A DNA stretch of 64,000 nucleotides from Bordetella parapertussis (GCA_945906815.1 CAMDRT010000008.1:62001-126000); one strand, 5' to 3'. Positions 45,347 through 54,523 are shown, counted from the first letter of the stretch. A program made the numbers and translations. Notes: a model not told the origin generated them from the sequence alone.

Positions 45347-45784
45347 TCACACCGCGCCCAGCAGATGGCGCGCCACAAACACGGTGACAAATCCCGCCGC
45401 CATGAATAGCAGGGTGGCAACCAGCGATCTCACGGAAAGGCGCGACAGCCCGCACACGCCGTGACCGCTGGTACAACCCGAGCCGTAGCGCGTGCCCACA
45501 CCCACCAGCAGGCCGGCCACGATGATGAGTGCGTCGCTGCTTTCAATACCACTCGCAGGCAGTGCCGCAAACAGTGGGTACGCGACCGGAGCAGCCATCA
45601 AGCCGATCACAAACGCCAGCCGCCAGCTCACATCGCCCGCCTGCGGCCGCAACAATCCGCCCACTATGCCGCTGATGCCGGCAATGCGTCCGCTGAACAA
45701 CAACAACAGGGCGGCCGCAAGACCGATCAGCGCACCACCGGCCAATGCGGATACGGGCGTAAACGAAACCCAGTCCAGTGTCAT
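45347..45784 (-). CDS. YeeE/YedE-family sulfur-transport-like membrane protein, first half
   Basis: The 145-residue protein has four spans and the signature [21 protein letters not shown], whose Cys residues are central to sulfur species movement in YeeE/TsuA. It is the first of the two half-size genes (PmpAB-like arrangement). It lies downstream of a Bug gene on the same strand by 12 bases, a mixed context. Confidence 0.88.
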   Translation of the reverse strand: MTLDWVSFTPVSALAGGALIGLAAALLLLFSGRIAGISGIVGGLLRPQAGDVSWRLAFVIGLMAAPVAYPLFAALPASGIESSDALIIVAGLLVGVGTRYGSGCTSGHGVCGLSRLSVRSLVATLLFMAAGFVTVFVARHLLGAV

Positions 45785-45796
45785 CGCAGTTCTGCT

Positions 45797-46771
45797 CTAA
45801 TCCGCCTTCAAGCCCGCGTCCTTCGCCACCTTGGTCCAGCGCGCGAGTTCGGCGCGATACATCGCGTTGAATTCAACATGGCCGGGCCCTGTTGGTTCCA
45901 TATCCTGCTGTTCGATACGCGGACGCAGTTCAGGGCTTTTGACGGCTTTCACGAATTCGGCGTTCACACGCGCCAGCAATGCGGGCGCCACGCCTGCGGG
46001 TGCAAACAAGCCCTGCCAAGTGGTCACCACGAATCCCGGCAGATCACCTTCATTCAGTGTGCGCAAATCCGGTAGTGACGCGATGCGCTTTTTGCCGGTG
46101 ACGCCCAGCGCGCGCAAGCGCCCGTCGCGCACATGCGGCACCGCCGTCAACACCGCGCCCATCAAAAACTGTGTGCGCCCGGCAATCATGTCCACCAGCG
46201 ACGGCGCCGTGCCTTTGTAGGGTATGTGCTGGGTGGTAATACCCACGCGCTGCGAGAACATCACCGCCGCCAGATGGGTGCTGGTGCCGGTGCCTGATGA
46301 CGCAAAATTAAGTTGCCCCGGGCGCGCCTTGGCATAGGCGATGAATTCCGGCACGTTTTTGAGCGGCAGCGCCGGATGCGTGACGAATATCAGACAGCCC
46401 GCACCGATTTCGGTGATCGGTGTCACATCCTTCAACGGATCGTACGGCAGCCTGGAATAAAGTCCCGGCGATACCGCAATCGCATTACTCGAATACAGTA
46501 GCGTGTGGCCGTCTGCCGCGGCACGGGTGAGGATTTCCACCGCGATGTTGCCCGCGGCGCCGGGGCGGTTATCCACCACCACCTGCTGACCGGTCTGCTG
46601 CGCGACTTTTTCACTGACGATGCGCGCCACCACGTCGGTCGGCCCGCCGGGCGGAAACCCTACCAGCATGCGGATCGGCTTCGTCGGCCATTGCTGCGCG
46701 TGGCACGCCATACTGGTCACGAGACAAAATACGGCAGCAGCGGAAACAGTAAACTTCAGTTGCGCAGTCAT
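45797..46771 (-). CDS. Bug-family TTT substrate-binding protein
   Basis: A 324-residue receptor from ATG 46771 (GGAGAAG upstream), signal peptide ending CHAQQ. The Bug domain has MLVGFPPGGPTDVVAR, VVVDNRPGAAGNIAVEILTRAAADGHT and LNFASSGTGTSTHLAAVMF. It heads the unit with the YeeE/YedE pair and is divergent from the thiolase-like gene. Ligand unknown. Confidence 0.9.
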   Translation of the reverse strand: MTAQLKFTVSAAAVFCLVTSMACHAQQWPTKPIRMLVGFPPGGPTDVVARIVSEKVAQQTGQQVVVDNRPGAAGNIAVEILTRAAADGHTLLYSSNAIAVSPGLYSRLPYDPLKDVTPITEIGAGCLIFVTHPALPLKNVPEFIAYAKARPGQLNFASSGTGTSTHLAAVMFSQRVGITTQHIPYKGTAPSLVDMIAGRTQFLMGAVLTAVPHVRDGRLRALGVTGKKRIASLPDLRTLNEGDLPGFVVTTWQGLFAPAGVAPALLARVNAEFVKAVKSPELRPRIEQQDMEPTGPGHVEFNAMYRAELARWTKVAKDAGLKAD

Positions 46772-46910
46772 GGGAAATCTTCTCCGGAGATTGTGAATGA
46801 TCCGCCCATTATTCACCAGTTGAACTCTGCCGTCATGTGACTTATTTCGATTTGTGAGTTTCACCATTTCGAGTTAAATTGACCGCGGTTTTCAAAAAGG
46901 GGAATTACAC

Positions 46911-48077
46911 ATGAGCACCAAAGGCAAAGCCTACATCGTGGGCGCTTACGAGCATCCGCTGCGAAAAGCGCCCAACCATTCTGTCGCCCAGTTGCACGCC
47001 GAAGTCGCAAAAGGCGCGCTCGAAGACGCGGGACTCACCAAAAACGACATCGACGGCTACTTCTGCGCCGGTGATGCGCCGGGCGCCAACCCCTGGAGCA
47101 TGGCGAACTACATGAACCTGAAGTTGCGGCACATCGATTCCACCGACATGGGCGGCACTTCGTATTTGTTGCATGTCGCGCATGCGGCCCAAGCCATCGC
47201 CACCGGCAAATGCAACGTGGCGCTGGTCACGCTCGCCGGACGCCCCAACTCGGAAGGCAGCTCCGGCACCCAGGTGCGTGATCGCGGCGCGAACATGCCC
47301 GATGGTCCGTTTGAAATGCCTTACGGCCCGGTAACCGTCAATTTGTATGCGATGTGCGCGATGCGCCACATGTACGAATTCGGCACCACCAGCGAACAAC
47401 TCGCGTGGGTGAAAGTGGCGGCTTCGCATCACGCGCAGCACAACCCGAACGCCATGCTGCGCAATGTGGTCACGGTCGAGGAGGTGCTGGCCTCGCCGAT
47501 GATTTCTGACCCGTTGCGTCGCCTCGATTGCTGTGTGGTGAGCGACGGCGCCGGTGCGGTCATCGTGTGCAAGCCGGAAATCGCCAAAAGCCTCAAGCGG
47601 CCGCTGGTCAAACTGATAGGCGCAGGCGAAGCCATGAAAGGCCAGATGGGCGGCAAGGTTGACCTCACCTACTCCGGCGCAGCGTGGAGCGGCCCGCGTG
47701 CGTTTGAGGAAGCCGGTGTCACCCCCGCCGACATCAAATACGCATCGATCTATGACAGCTTCACCATCACCGTGGTGATGCAGCTTGAAGACCTGGGCTT
47801 TTGCAAAAAAGGCGATGGCGGCAAGTTCGTAGCCGATGGCAATCTCATCGCCGGCAGTGGCAAACTGCCGTTTAACACTGACGGCGGCGGCCTGTGCAAC
47901 AACCACCCCGCCAACCGCGGCGGCATGACCAAAATCCTCGAAGCGGTGCGGCAGTTGCGCGGCGAAGCACATCCCGCGGTGCAGGTCAAAAACTGCAACC
48001 TCGCACTCGCGCACGGCACCGGCGGCGCACTCGGCCACCGGCATGGCAGCGGCACCTTGATTATGGAAAGGGAATAA
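46911..48077 (+). CDS. Thiolase-like protein lacking catalytic cysteines (SCP2/Ltp2-type)
   Basis: The 388-residue protein has the thiolase fold of the SCP2 class: VAKGALEDAGLTKNDIDGY, CVVSDGAGAVIVC, YASIYDSFTITVVMQLEDLGF and HGTGGALGHRHGSGTLI. The nucleophilic Cys of thiolases falls at Gly82 here (DMGGTSYLLHVA), and the second Cys of the CxG motif is replaced by His/Gly. The next gene is a DUF35 protein and a MaoC protein follows, the same trio as in steroid side-chain cleavage (Ltp2-ChsH2-ChsH1), where the thiolase-like protein acts as an aldolase. Retro-aldol cleavage of a beta-hydroxyacyl-CoA is the favoured guess. Confidence 0.83.
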   Translation: MSTKGKAYIVGAYEHPLRKAPNHSVAQLHAEVAKGALEDAGLTKNDIDGYFCAGDAPGANPWSMANYMNLKLRHIDSTDMGGTSYLLHVAHAAQAIATGKCNVALVTLAGRPNSEGSSGTQVRDRGANMPDGPFEMPYGPVTVNLYAMCAMRHMYEFGTTSEQLAWVKVAASHHAQHNPNAMLRNVVTVEEVLASPMISDPLRRLDCCVVSDGAGAVIVCKPEIAKSLKRPLVKLIGAGEAMKGQMGGKVDLTYSGAAWSGPRAFEEAGVTPADIKYASIYDSFTITVVMQLEDLGFCKKGDGGKFVADGNLIAGSGKLPFNTDGGGLCNNHPANRGGMTKILEAVRQLRGEAHPAVQVKNCNLALAHGTGGALGHRHGSGTLIMERE

Positions 48078-48081
48078 CAAC

Positions 48082-48483
48082 ATGGCTACCCCAGCACAAG
48101 ACAGAACACTGCGCGACCCGACGCTGAATCCTGGCGACAAACCGTACTTCGATGCCTGCGCCGAAGGCAAGTTGTTGGTCAAGAAATGCGGCGCTTGCGG
48201 AGAACTACACCATTACCCGCGCGTGCTGTGCCCGTTTTGCTTCAGCGACAAAGTGGAGTGGCTGCAAACCAAAGGCAGCGGCGTGATCTACGCCTACAGC
48301 GTCACCCGCCGTGGCGGCCCGGTGCCCTATTGCATCGCCTACGTCACGCTCGACGAAGGCCCCAAGATGATGACCAACATCGTCGATTGCGATCTGGATG
48401 CGGTCAAGATTGGACAAAAGGTGAAAGTCGTATTCAAGAAAACCGAGAATGGGTTGTCGGTGCCGATGTTTACGCCGGTGTAG
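48082..48483 (+). CDS. DUF35 OB-fold protein with zinc ribbon
   Basis: The 133-residue protein has a rubredoxin-like zinc ribbon (C36-x2-C39 and C50-x2-C53 in KKCGACGELHHYPRVLCPFC) and an OB-fold (GSGVIYAYSVTRRG...GPKMMTNIVD). Such proteins form complexes with thiolase-like partners and bind acyl-CoA. It starts four bases after the thiolase-like stop, so the two are translated together. Confidence 0.88.
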   Translation: MATPAQDRTLRDPTLNPGDKPYFDACAEGKLLVKKCGACGELHHYPRVLCPFCFSDKVEWLQTKGSGVIYAYSVTRRGGPVPYCIAYVTLDEGPKMMTNIVDCDLDAVKIGQKVKVVFKKTENGLSVPMFTPV

Positions 48484-48630
48484 GTAATAGCAGTTTCAGC
48501 AATCTCCGTTACCCCATCCCCCTCCTATCCTCCCCCTTGAAAGGGGAGGAACCCTATTCCCTCCCCCTCGGTCCCTTGGCCGATGGGCGAGGGATGAAAA
48601 GCGTCCCCCCGGGACAAGGGCACACTCGTC

Positions 48631-49098
48631 ATGATGTCCAAGCAAGCCGTACTCGTAGCCATGCGCAACGACATCGGACAGGATTCCGGGCCTGGCGAGT
48701 GGTTTGTCGTCACGCAAAAGCTGATCGATGATTTCGTGGAGCTCAGCGGCGAAACCGGCTGGATACACACCGACGTCGAGCGCGCCCAACAATCTGCATT
48801 TGGAAACACCATCGCGCCGGGCAATATGGGCATCGCGCTGATGCCGCGGCTGAGCCGCGCCATATCCCCTTACAGCCGTTACCCGCGCAAGTATTCATTG
48901 AATCAGGGTTGGGATCGCATCCGCTTTTTGTCACCGCTGCTTACCGGTTCGCGTATCCGTGCGCGCTCGACACTGCTCGCCATTGCAGAGCGGCCCGATG
49001 GTTCCTTGCGGGTTGAAGTCGAATTTCGTATCGAAGTTGAAAACAGCGACCAGCCGTGGGTAACCGGCGTGAAAGTGGGGCGTTTCTTTTTTGAATAG
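48631..49098 (+). CDS. MaoC-like hydratase/dehydratase
   Basis: The 155-residue hot-dog protein has the MaoC core FVELSGETGWIHTDVERAQQSAFGNTIAPGNMGIALMPRL, with D and H residues of the hydratase 2 motif (xTGDxNPxH variant; here SGETGWIHTD). It would hydrate an enoyl-CoA. Two ATG codons (48631, 48634) are possible starts. The 147-base gap after the DUF35 gene is rich in pyrimidine runs with small CCCTTGAAAGGG-type hairpins and holds no gene. Confidence 0.82.
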   Translation: MMSKQAVLVAMRNDIGQDSGPGEWFVVTQKLIDDFVELSGETGWIHTDVERAQQSAFGNTIAPGNMGIALMPRLSRAISPYSRYPRKYSLNQGWDRIRFLSPLLTGSRIRARSTLLAIAERPDGSLRVEVEFRIEVENSDQPWVTGVKVGRFFFE

Positions 49099-49262
49099 CG
49101 GAGCCCTCGGCAAAGTTGCGACGGTCGCACTGCTGCCGGGCGTGCCCACCGTTACGCCTGCGCAAGCAGGCTTGGCAAAACTTCTCGCGGTTGACGCTGC
49201 GCCGGACGAGGGATAGATTGCCCGTGGGGGAAGTTTGACGAGACTCGACGCAAGGGCACATC

Positions 49263-50282
49263 GTGAAAACCTTATCGCCACGTTCAAGTTCTTCGCTGCC
49301 TAAAACACCTGCCGCAGGCACCGCAATGGCTGCAGCGGTTGCACTGGCGACTGTGCTCGCACTACCCGGCACGGCGCGTGCCCAGCAGAAATTTCCGCTC
49401 AAGCCGATACGTGTAGTGGTGGCGTTTTCCGCCGGGGGCACCAGCGACATCCTCGCGCGGATCATCACGCAGGGCATGGGCGAAGCCTGGGGCCAGCCCA
49501 TCGTCATCGAGCCGCGCCCCGGCGCCGGCGGCACACTCGCCGCAACCCTCGTTGCCAAGGCCGCGCCCGACGGCTATACGCTGCTGGCGACCTCTGGCTC
49601 ATTCCCGATCAGCGCGGTCACCGGCGCCCATCTGCAATACGACGTGCTGAAGGATTTTGCCACGGTGGGCGAGATCGGTTACGGCACACAGGTGATTGTG
49701 GTGTCGCCTGCGCTGGGGGTGAAGACCGTGAAGGAGCTCATAGCCTACGCCCACGCGCGGCCCGGCAAAATCTTTTTCGGCTCCACCGGCGCGCTCACCT
49801 CGACGCATCTGAGTACCGAGCGTTTCCGCAATGCCGTCGGCATTCGCGCGCAGCATGTGGGGTTCAAGGGCCAGGTGGAATATGTGATCGAGATCGTGGC
49901 CGATCGCGTGCAGTTCGGCGCACCGGGGCTGATGGTGGCACTGCCGTTGATCAAGGACGGCAAGCTCGTTCCGTTGGTGGTGGCGACGCCGCAACGCTCG
50001 CCGCTATTGCCGGAGGTGCCGACGGCGTCGGAGGTGGCACCGGGCTGGGGACGCGATGGTTCGCAAGCCTGGCTCGCGCCCGCCGGCACGCCGCGTGCGA
50101 TCCGTCAGCAGATCAGCAAGGAAATGGCGCGCAATCTCGCGCTGCCCGAAGTCAAAACGCGCTTGCAAAACATGGGCTTTTTCATCGCGCCCGCCACACC
50201 GGAGGAGCACGAGAAAAATCTGCGCGCGGACATCGATATTTTCTCGCGGCTGGTAAAAGATCTGGGAATGACGGTCAAGTGA
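49263..50282 (+). CDS. Bug-family TTT substrate-binding protein
   Basis: A 339-residue receptor starting with GTG; signal peptide AAAVALATVLALPGTARAQQ with an unusually long n-region, so ATG 49326 may be the true start. The Bug domain has VVVAFSAGGTSDILAR, VIEPRPGAGGTLAATLVAKAAPDGYT and IFFGSTGALTSTHLSTERF. It follows the MaoC gene by 160 bases on the same strand and precedes a racemase-like gene. Ligand unknown. Confidence 0.9.
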   Translation: MKTLSPRSSSSLPKTPAAGTAMAAAVALATVLALPGTARAQQKFPLKPIRVVVAFSAGGTSDILARIITQGMGEAWGQPIVIEPRPGAGGTLAATLVAKAAPDGYTLLATSGSFPISAVTGAHLQYDVLKDFATVGEIGYGTQVIVVSPALGVKTVKELIAYAHARPGKIFFGSTGALTSTHLSTERFRNAVGIRAQHVGFKGQVEYVIEIVADRVQFGAPGLMVALPLIKDGKLVPLVVATPQRSPLLPEVPTASEVAPGWGRDGSQAWLAPAGTPRAIRQQISKEMARNLALPEVKTRLQNMGFFIAPATPEEHEKNLRADIDIFSRLVKDLGMTVK

Positions 50283-50420
50283 GCAGCGAACGCAACGAAC
50301 GCTAAAAAATATAATAAAATCCAACACGTGTAACACTCCCTGAGAAATCACAGTCTGCAGGGCTAGTTCTTGGCGCCAGGCTTTCCGTATCGCGGGCGAG
50401 CAGGTTGCTCGCAAAGCTGG

Positions 50421-50443
50421 GGGCAAAAGGCAAGATCTGCCCC
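50421..50443 (+). repeat. Diverged solo copy of the RAYT-flanking repeat
   Basis: GGGCAAAAGGCAAGATCTGCCC matches 18 of 22 positions of the repeat family beside the RAYT gene. It lies 20 bases upstream of the racemase-like start. Confidence 0.55.
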
Positions 50444-50464
50444 TTTCCCTTCCACAGGATACCT

Positions 50465-51193
50465 TTGACTTATATACACAAAACGCACCGCTACGGCCTG
50501 CTGGTGCCGTCGTCGAACTCCACGCAGGAGCCGGAATTTTCACAAGCGCTGCCCAGCTTTGTGTCGCTGCACACCGGCCGCCTATCGTGGTCGCGCATCG
50601 ACGCCGATACGGTGATGCGTTCGGTGGAGGAACTCGAATTTGAAAGCCGCAAGCTCGCCGATGCCGATGTCGATGTGATCGTACTCGGTATTGCCGCCGC
50701 CAGCGTGGCGTTGGGCAAGGGCTACGATGAGAAACTGATCGAGCGTATGGAAAAGGCTTCCGGTAAACCGGCGACCACCGCAGCCACGGCGTTCCGCCAT
50801 GCGCTCACAGCGCTCGGCATCAAGCGCGTGGCTATCGCTGCGCCGTGGAGCGAGGCGATCAACGTCACCTTGGTTAATTTTCTGGTGGAAAACGGTTTTG
50901 AAGTGGTCCACAGCGAGGTGATGGGCTATGTGCAGAATACCGAGCTGGGCCGCGTCGACCCCGAATCGGCCTATACCTTTGGCCGCCGTGCCGATCGTGC
51001 GGAAGCCGAAGCTGTGATCATTCCCGGCGGCAATTGGCCGACCATGAGCATCGCTGGGCGGCTTGAAGACAATCTTGGGAAACCCGTGCTGACCAACAAC
51101 TGCGTGTGCATCTGGGACGCGCTGAAAAAAATCGGTTGCCGCACCAGCATACCGGGCTATGGTCGCTTGCTGGGCAGTTATCTGGCAGCATAA
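50465..51193 (+). CDS. Asp/Glu racemase-superfamily protein (maleate isomerase/arylmalonate decarboxylase-like)
   Basis: About 242 residues from a TTG at 50465 preceded by AGGA; the open frame upstream contains the repeat and is unlikely to be translated. It has the substrate-binding YGLLVPSSNSTQEPEF start, AFRHALTALGIKRVAIAAPWSEAIN and IIPGGNWPTMSIAGRLEDNLG. The usual catalytic Cys positions read LGIAAASVALG and IPGG, so both are missing, although a nearby NNCVCIWDAL supplies other cysteines. It lies between two Bug genes on the same strand. Confidence 0.78.
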   Translation: MTYIHKTHRYGLLVPSSNSTQEPEFSQALPSFVSLHTGRLSWSRIDADTVMRSVEELEFESRKLADADVDVIVLGIAAASVALGKGYDEKLIERMEKASGKPATTAATAFRHALTALGIKRVAIAAPWSEAINVTLVNFLVENGFEVVHSEVMGYVQNTELGRVDPESAYTFGRRADRAEAEAVIIPGGNWPTMSIAGRLEDNLGKPVLTNNCVCIWDALKKIGCRTSIPGYGRLLGSYLAA

Positions 51194-51220
51194 TATACGC
51201 ATAGACTCTGGAGCTCCCCG

Positions 51221-52222
51221 ATGAAAGCATCGCGTTTTTCCTGTCTCACCCACGCTGCGCTCGCGGTGGCGGCTGCGTTGGGGTCGCTCACCACGGTACA
51301 CGCGCAATCCCGCCCAGCGGGCTATCCGGAGCGCCCGGTACGCATTGTGGTTGCGCAGGCGGCGGGCTCCGGTGTGGATCTGCTGACGCGCATCGTCGCA
51401 CGCAAGCTGAGCGACAGCTACGGCCAACAATTCATTGTCGAAAATCGCCCTGGCGCCAACGGCATCATCGGCCTGGAAAGCGCGGCCAAGGCCAAGCCCG
51501 ACGGCTACACCTTCGCCATGGGCTGGCCGGGATCTATCGTACTGAACCTGTTTATTTACAAGAATCTGCCGTACGATACCTTTCGCGATTTCGCGCCGGT
51601 GATCCAGACCTCGACCAACACCTTTGGTTTCGTGGTCAATCCGGCGCTGCCTGCGCGCTCGGTCAAAGACGTGGCCACACTGGCAAAAAAACTGCCCGGT
51701 GAAATGCGTTATGGCTCCTTCGGAGCCGGCAACATGACACATCTGACCGCTGAATTATTTGCCCAGAGCAGCGGCACCCAACTGCTGCATGTGCCGTTCA
51801 AGGGCGAGACGCCGTCGCTGGTGGCTGTGCTGGGCGGCGAAATCGGCGTGATGATGACGCCGATGCAGGCCTTCGCACCGTATGTGCGTAACGGACGTCT
51901 GCGCCTGCTCGCCACTATGGGCGAAAAGCGCTCGGCAGCGTTTCCCGATGCGCCGACCATGGTTGAAGCCGGTTATCGCGATATGACAATTTCCGGCTGG
52001 AGCGGCATTCTCGCCCCCACCGGCACCCCGGCTGATATCGTCAATCGCATGCAGCAAGAAGTCACGCGCATACTGCAGGTGCCGGAAACACGCGACTATC
52101 TGATTCAGCAGGGTGCCGAGCCGATCGCCAGCAGCCCGCAACAGTTCGCTGCATTCATCAAGGCGGAAGCCGCCAAGTGGTCGCGCGTGATCAAGGCGGT
52201 GGGGCTTGCCCATACGCAGTAG
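51221..52222 (+). CDS. Bug-family TTT substrate-binding protein
   Basis: A 333-residue receptor with signal peptide (AALAVAAALGSLTTVHAQS). Its first loop is unusual (IVVAQAAGSGVDLLTR instead of PPGGxxD), with FIVENRPGANGIIGLESAAKAKPDGYT and MRYGSFGAGNMTHLTAELF. GGAG precedes the ATG. It follows the racemase-like gene by 27 bases, suggesting that the two share an operon and perhaps a substrate. Confidence 0.9.
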   Translation: MKASRFSCLTHAALAVAAALGSLTTVHAQSRPAGYPERPVRIVVAQAAGSGVDLLTRIVARKLSDSYGQQFIVENRPGANGIIGLESAAKAKPDGYTFAMGWPGSIVLNLFIYKNLPYDTFRDFAPVIQTSTNTFGFVVNPALPARSVKDVATLAKKLPGEMRYGSFGAGNMTHLTAELFAQSSGTQLLHVPFKGETPSLVAVLGGEIGVMMTPMQAFAPYVRNGRLRLLATMGEKRSAAFPDAPTMVEAGYRDMTISGWSGILAPTGTPADIVNRMQQEVTRILQVPETRDYLIQQGAEPIASSPQQFAAFIKAEAAKWSRVIKAVGLAHTQ

Positions 52223-52225
52223 AAC

Positions 52226-53587
52226 TCAGGCCACCGAAAACGCCCGCATCATCCAATGCGCAGTGGCGCACAAGCGGCCGTCATGATCAGGCAGTCCGAG
52301 TAACTGCAGGCCCAAAGGCAGTCCCTGCGCTTCCATCAGCGGTAACGAAAACGCAGGGAAGCCCAGCCATGACCCCGGCACGATGAAACTGCGGCTGCCG
52401 CTGAATTCCAGACCCAGGGGCGCCGGACTCGATGCCGCCAGCGTCACATAGGCATCGGCGCCTACTGCTTTTGCCAGATCCACGCAGTGCGCGCGGATAG
52501 CACGGCGCTTCTCCAGCAGCGCCACATACCCGGCGGGCGTGATCTGGCTGGCGCGCTCCAGCAGACCGCGGATGCGCTGGCCGACCAATTTGCCGTGGCG
52601 AGCCACATAGTCACGGTATGGCCACTGCATTTCGTAGGCAACGATATCGAGCGCGCCATCGACATCGCGAGCCATCGCGTCCTCAAAAGCGGCGATCCGC
52701 GGATCATCCTCTTTACCGACAATCTCAACGCCTGCCGCCTGCAGCGCTTGCAGCGTTGCCTCGAACACCTGCTCGGTCGAACCATCGATTTCCTTCCAAC
52801 CCTGTGTGTAGAGTCGGATAAGCTTTCTTGGCTTCGCTGGTGGCGGCAGCTGCTCGGCTGCTCCGTCCAGAAAACCGTAGCCCGGACTGCCGATACCCAG
52901 AGAAATCTGCGACGCCACGCGCCACACGTCACCCAACGTAGCGCCTATGATGCCCAGATGATCGCTGGTGGGCGAAAGCGGATGGATGCCCGCCATGTGC
53001 AGCGCACCCAGCGTCGACTTGAATCCCACCGCGCCACAGTAGGATGCCGGCCGCAGTGTCGAGCCCTGGGTCTGGGTGCCGAGCCCGACCGGGATCATGC
53101 CGCCACCGACGCTGGCCGCAGTACCGCTGGACGATCCGCCAGGGGTGCGCGCCGCATCAAACGGGTTGGTGGTCGGGCCTGAATAACCGACTGCAAATTC
53201 GGTGGTCACGGTCTTGCCGAAAATGATCGCGCCGCCGCGGCGTAGTGCATGCACGCAGGCTGCGTCCTGGCCTGAGTTCCAGCCTTTGAAGAAGGGACTG
53301 TTCATCTGTGTAGGCATATCGCTGGTGGCAATGATGTCCTTGATGCCGACCGGGCAGCCATCGACCATCGACAGCGGTTGGCCAGCCTGGTAGCGTTGGG
53401 TCGACGCGTCGGCGGCTTTGCGCGCGGCTTGCAGATCCAGCGTGACAAAGGCCTGCACCTGCGATTCTTTCAGTTCAACGTTGGCGATACAGCGTTCCAG
53501 AAAATCGCGCGGTGTATCTTTGCCCAAGACAAAATTATCCACGGCGTGCGCGAATGAGACGATGTTCGGATTGCGCCATGCTTTCAT
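52226..53587 (-). CDS. Amidase-signature family hydrolase
   Basis: The 453-residue protein has the Ser-cisSer-Lys triad: K83 in CPVGIKDII, Ser in TPGGSSSGTAASVGGG (about 152-154) and nucleophile S176 in TQTQGSTLRPASYCGAVG. The core is complete from residue 70 to 210. Members hydrolyse amides, including urea-type and aryl amides, or act in GatA. No GatB/C are nearby, so a catabolic amidase is likely. It converges with a Bug gene whose stop is three bases away. Confidence 0.9.
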   Translation of the reverse strand: MKAWRNPNIVSFAHAVDNFVLGKDTPRDFLERCIANVELKESQVQAFVTLDLQAARKAADASTQRYQAGQPLSMVDGCPVGIKDIIATSDMPTQMNSPFFKGWNSGQDAACVHALRRGGAIIFGKTVTTEFAVGYSGPTTNPFDAARTPGGSSSGTAASVGGGMIPVGLGTQTQGSTLRPASYCGAVGFKSTLGALHMAGIHPLSPTSDHLGIIGATLGDVWRVASQISLGIGSPGYGFLDGAAEQLPPPAKPRKLIRLYTQGWKEIDGSTEQVFEATLQALQAAGVEIVGKEDDPRIAAFEDAMARDVDGALDIVAYEMQWPYRDYVARHGKLVGQRIRGLLERASQITPAGYVALLEKRRAIRAHCVDLAKAVGADAYVTLAASSPAPLGLEFSGSRSFIVPGSWLGFPAFSLPLMEAQGLPLGLQLLGLPDHDGRLCATAHWMMRAFSVA

Positions 53588-53616
53588 GATGCGACCTGCT
53601 CCACTGAAAAGTTAAC

Positions 53617-53638
53617 GGTCAGGCCTAGTCTTTTGCCT
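53617..53638 (-). repeat. RAYT-flanking 22-base repeat, left copy
   Basis: The minus strand reads AGGCAAAAGACT then AGGCCTGACC, matching 19 of 22 bases of the right copy in inverted orientation. It overlaps the RAYT stop codon. Confidence 0.75.
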
Positions 53639-54500
53639 TCGATCCCAATTTTTTCACGATACGGCTCACTCGCGACACGGATAGTTTTAGTGCTGTCGCT
53701 ATACCCGTCATGCTGTACTGGCCGTCGCGTACTGCCGCGAGTATCCCAGCGTCACGATCTTTGTTTTTATCCAGGTAATACTGGATCGGCTTGGGCGACG
53801 CACGCCGCTGATTTCGCGGAATATCTTTCGCGGCAACTGGATCAAGATCGGCCAACGCCTGCATGCGCTCGACAAATTCCGGGCCACCCAGAAATATCTG
53901 TTGCGCCAGCACCTCGTCCCACAGCTTTACGCCCTTGCCTGCCGCGACCCATGCAACATAACGCTGCTCTGCCTTGCGCCTGTCGGCAATGGTGAGGACG
54001 TCGCGTCCCAAGAGATAGCCATGTACCGCCGCACTATCCAGCCATGCTGGCGTCGCGCTGCGTCCGATATGCGCGCCATAACTGCTCCACGGCCAATTGC
54101 CGGGGTCGCGCACCATGCGTGCACGTAAAGGATTAAGGTCGACGTAGCGGCAAACTTCCAGAAGGTAGGCATCTTGATCGACCAGAATGCCTTTGAATCG
54201 TCCTTGGAACAGATGCCCTAATTTTTTGTGCCGCCGATTGTAGGCTTGGGTATAAACGCCGTTGAGTTGTTGCATCAGCCGCGACAGGTTGGCGCGGCGC
54301 GTGTGGACGACGATGTGATAGTGATTATCCATCAAGCAGTACGCAAGCACGGTTGCGTCGAAACGCTCCATTGCCTGACCCACAACGGTCAGAAAATTAT
54401 GCCGGTCTTCGTCGCCCTCGAAAATCGGTTCGCGTCGATCACCACGGGAAGTAACATGATAGAGCGCGCCGGGAAATTCAATTCTGAGTGGACGGGCCAT
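53625..54500 (-). CDS. REP-associated tyrosine transposase (RAYT, Y1/HUH family)
   Basis: The 291-residue protein begins with the IS200-like GALYHVTSRGDRREPIF, has the HUH motif in MDNHYHIVVHT (H60, H62) and the nucleophile Tyr in VCRYVDLNP (about Y119), then a C-terminal extension ending in a helix-turn-helix (YSMTGIATALKLSVSRVSRIV). RAYTs cut and join single-stranded DNA and are tied to mobilisation of small extragenic palindromes. It is a single gene bracketed by inverted 22-base repeats (53617 and 54524). Confidence 0.9.
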   Translation of the reverse strand: MARPLRIEFPGALYHVTSRGDRREPIFEGDEDRHNFLTVVGQAMERFDATVLAYCLMDNHYHIVVHTRRANLSRLMQQLNGVYTQAYNRRHKKLGHLFQGRFKGILVDQDAYLLEVCRYVDLNPLRARMVRDPGNWPWSSYGAHIGRSATPAWLDSAAVHGYLLGRDVLTIADRRKAEQRYVAWVAAGKGVKLWDEVLAQQIFLGGPEFVERMQALADLDPVAAKDIPRNQRRASPKPIQYYLDKNKDRDAGILAAVRDGQYSMTGIATALKLSVSRVSRIVKKLGSKAKD

Positions 54501-54523
54501 GGCGTCTATTCTTCAGAGAAAGC

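Noticed and set aside
46905..48182. 425-residue open frame antisense to the thiolase-like gene
   Set aside because: It mirrors the codon pattern of a well-supported gene on the other strand; the product is His/Arg-rich with no family motif and spans two genes. GC-rich antisense shadow.
50582..51742. 386-residue minus-strand open frame opposite the racemase-like and Bug genes
   Set aside because: It crosses two well-supported plus-strand genes and their junction and has no recognisable motif.
53741..53770. AT-rich motif inside the RAYT gene (GATAAAAACAAAGATCG)
   Set aside because: It shares AAAACAA but lacks TTRY at the right distance; likely simple Lys/Asn codons.
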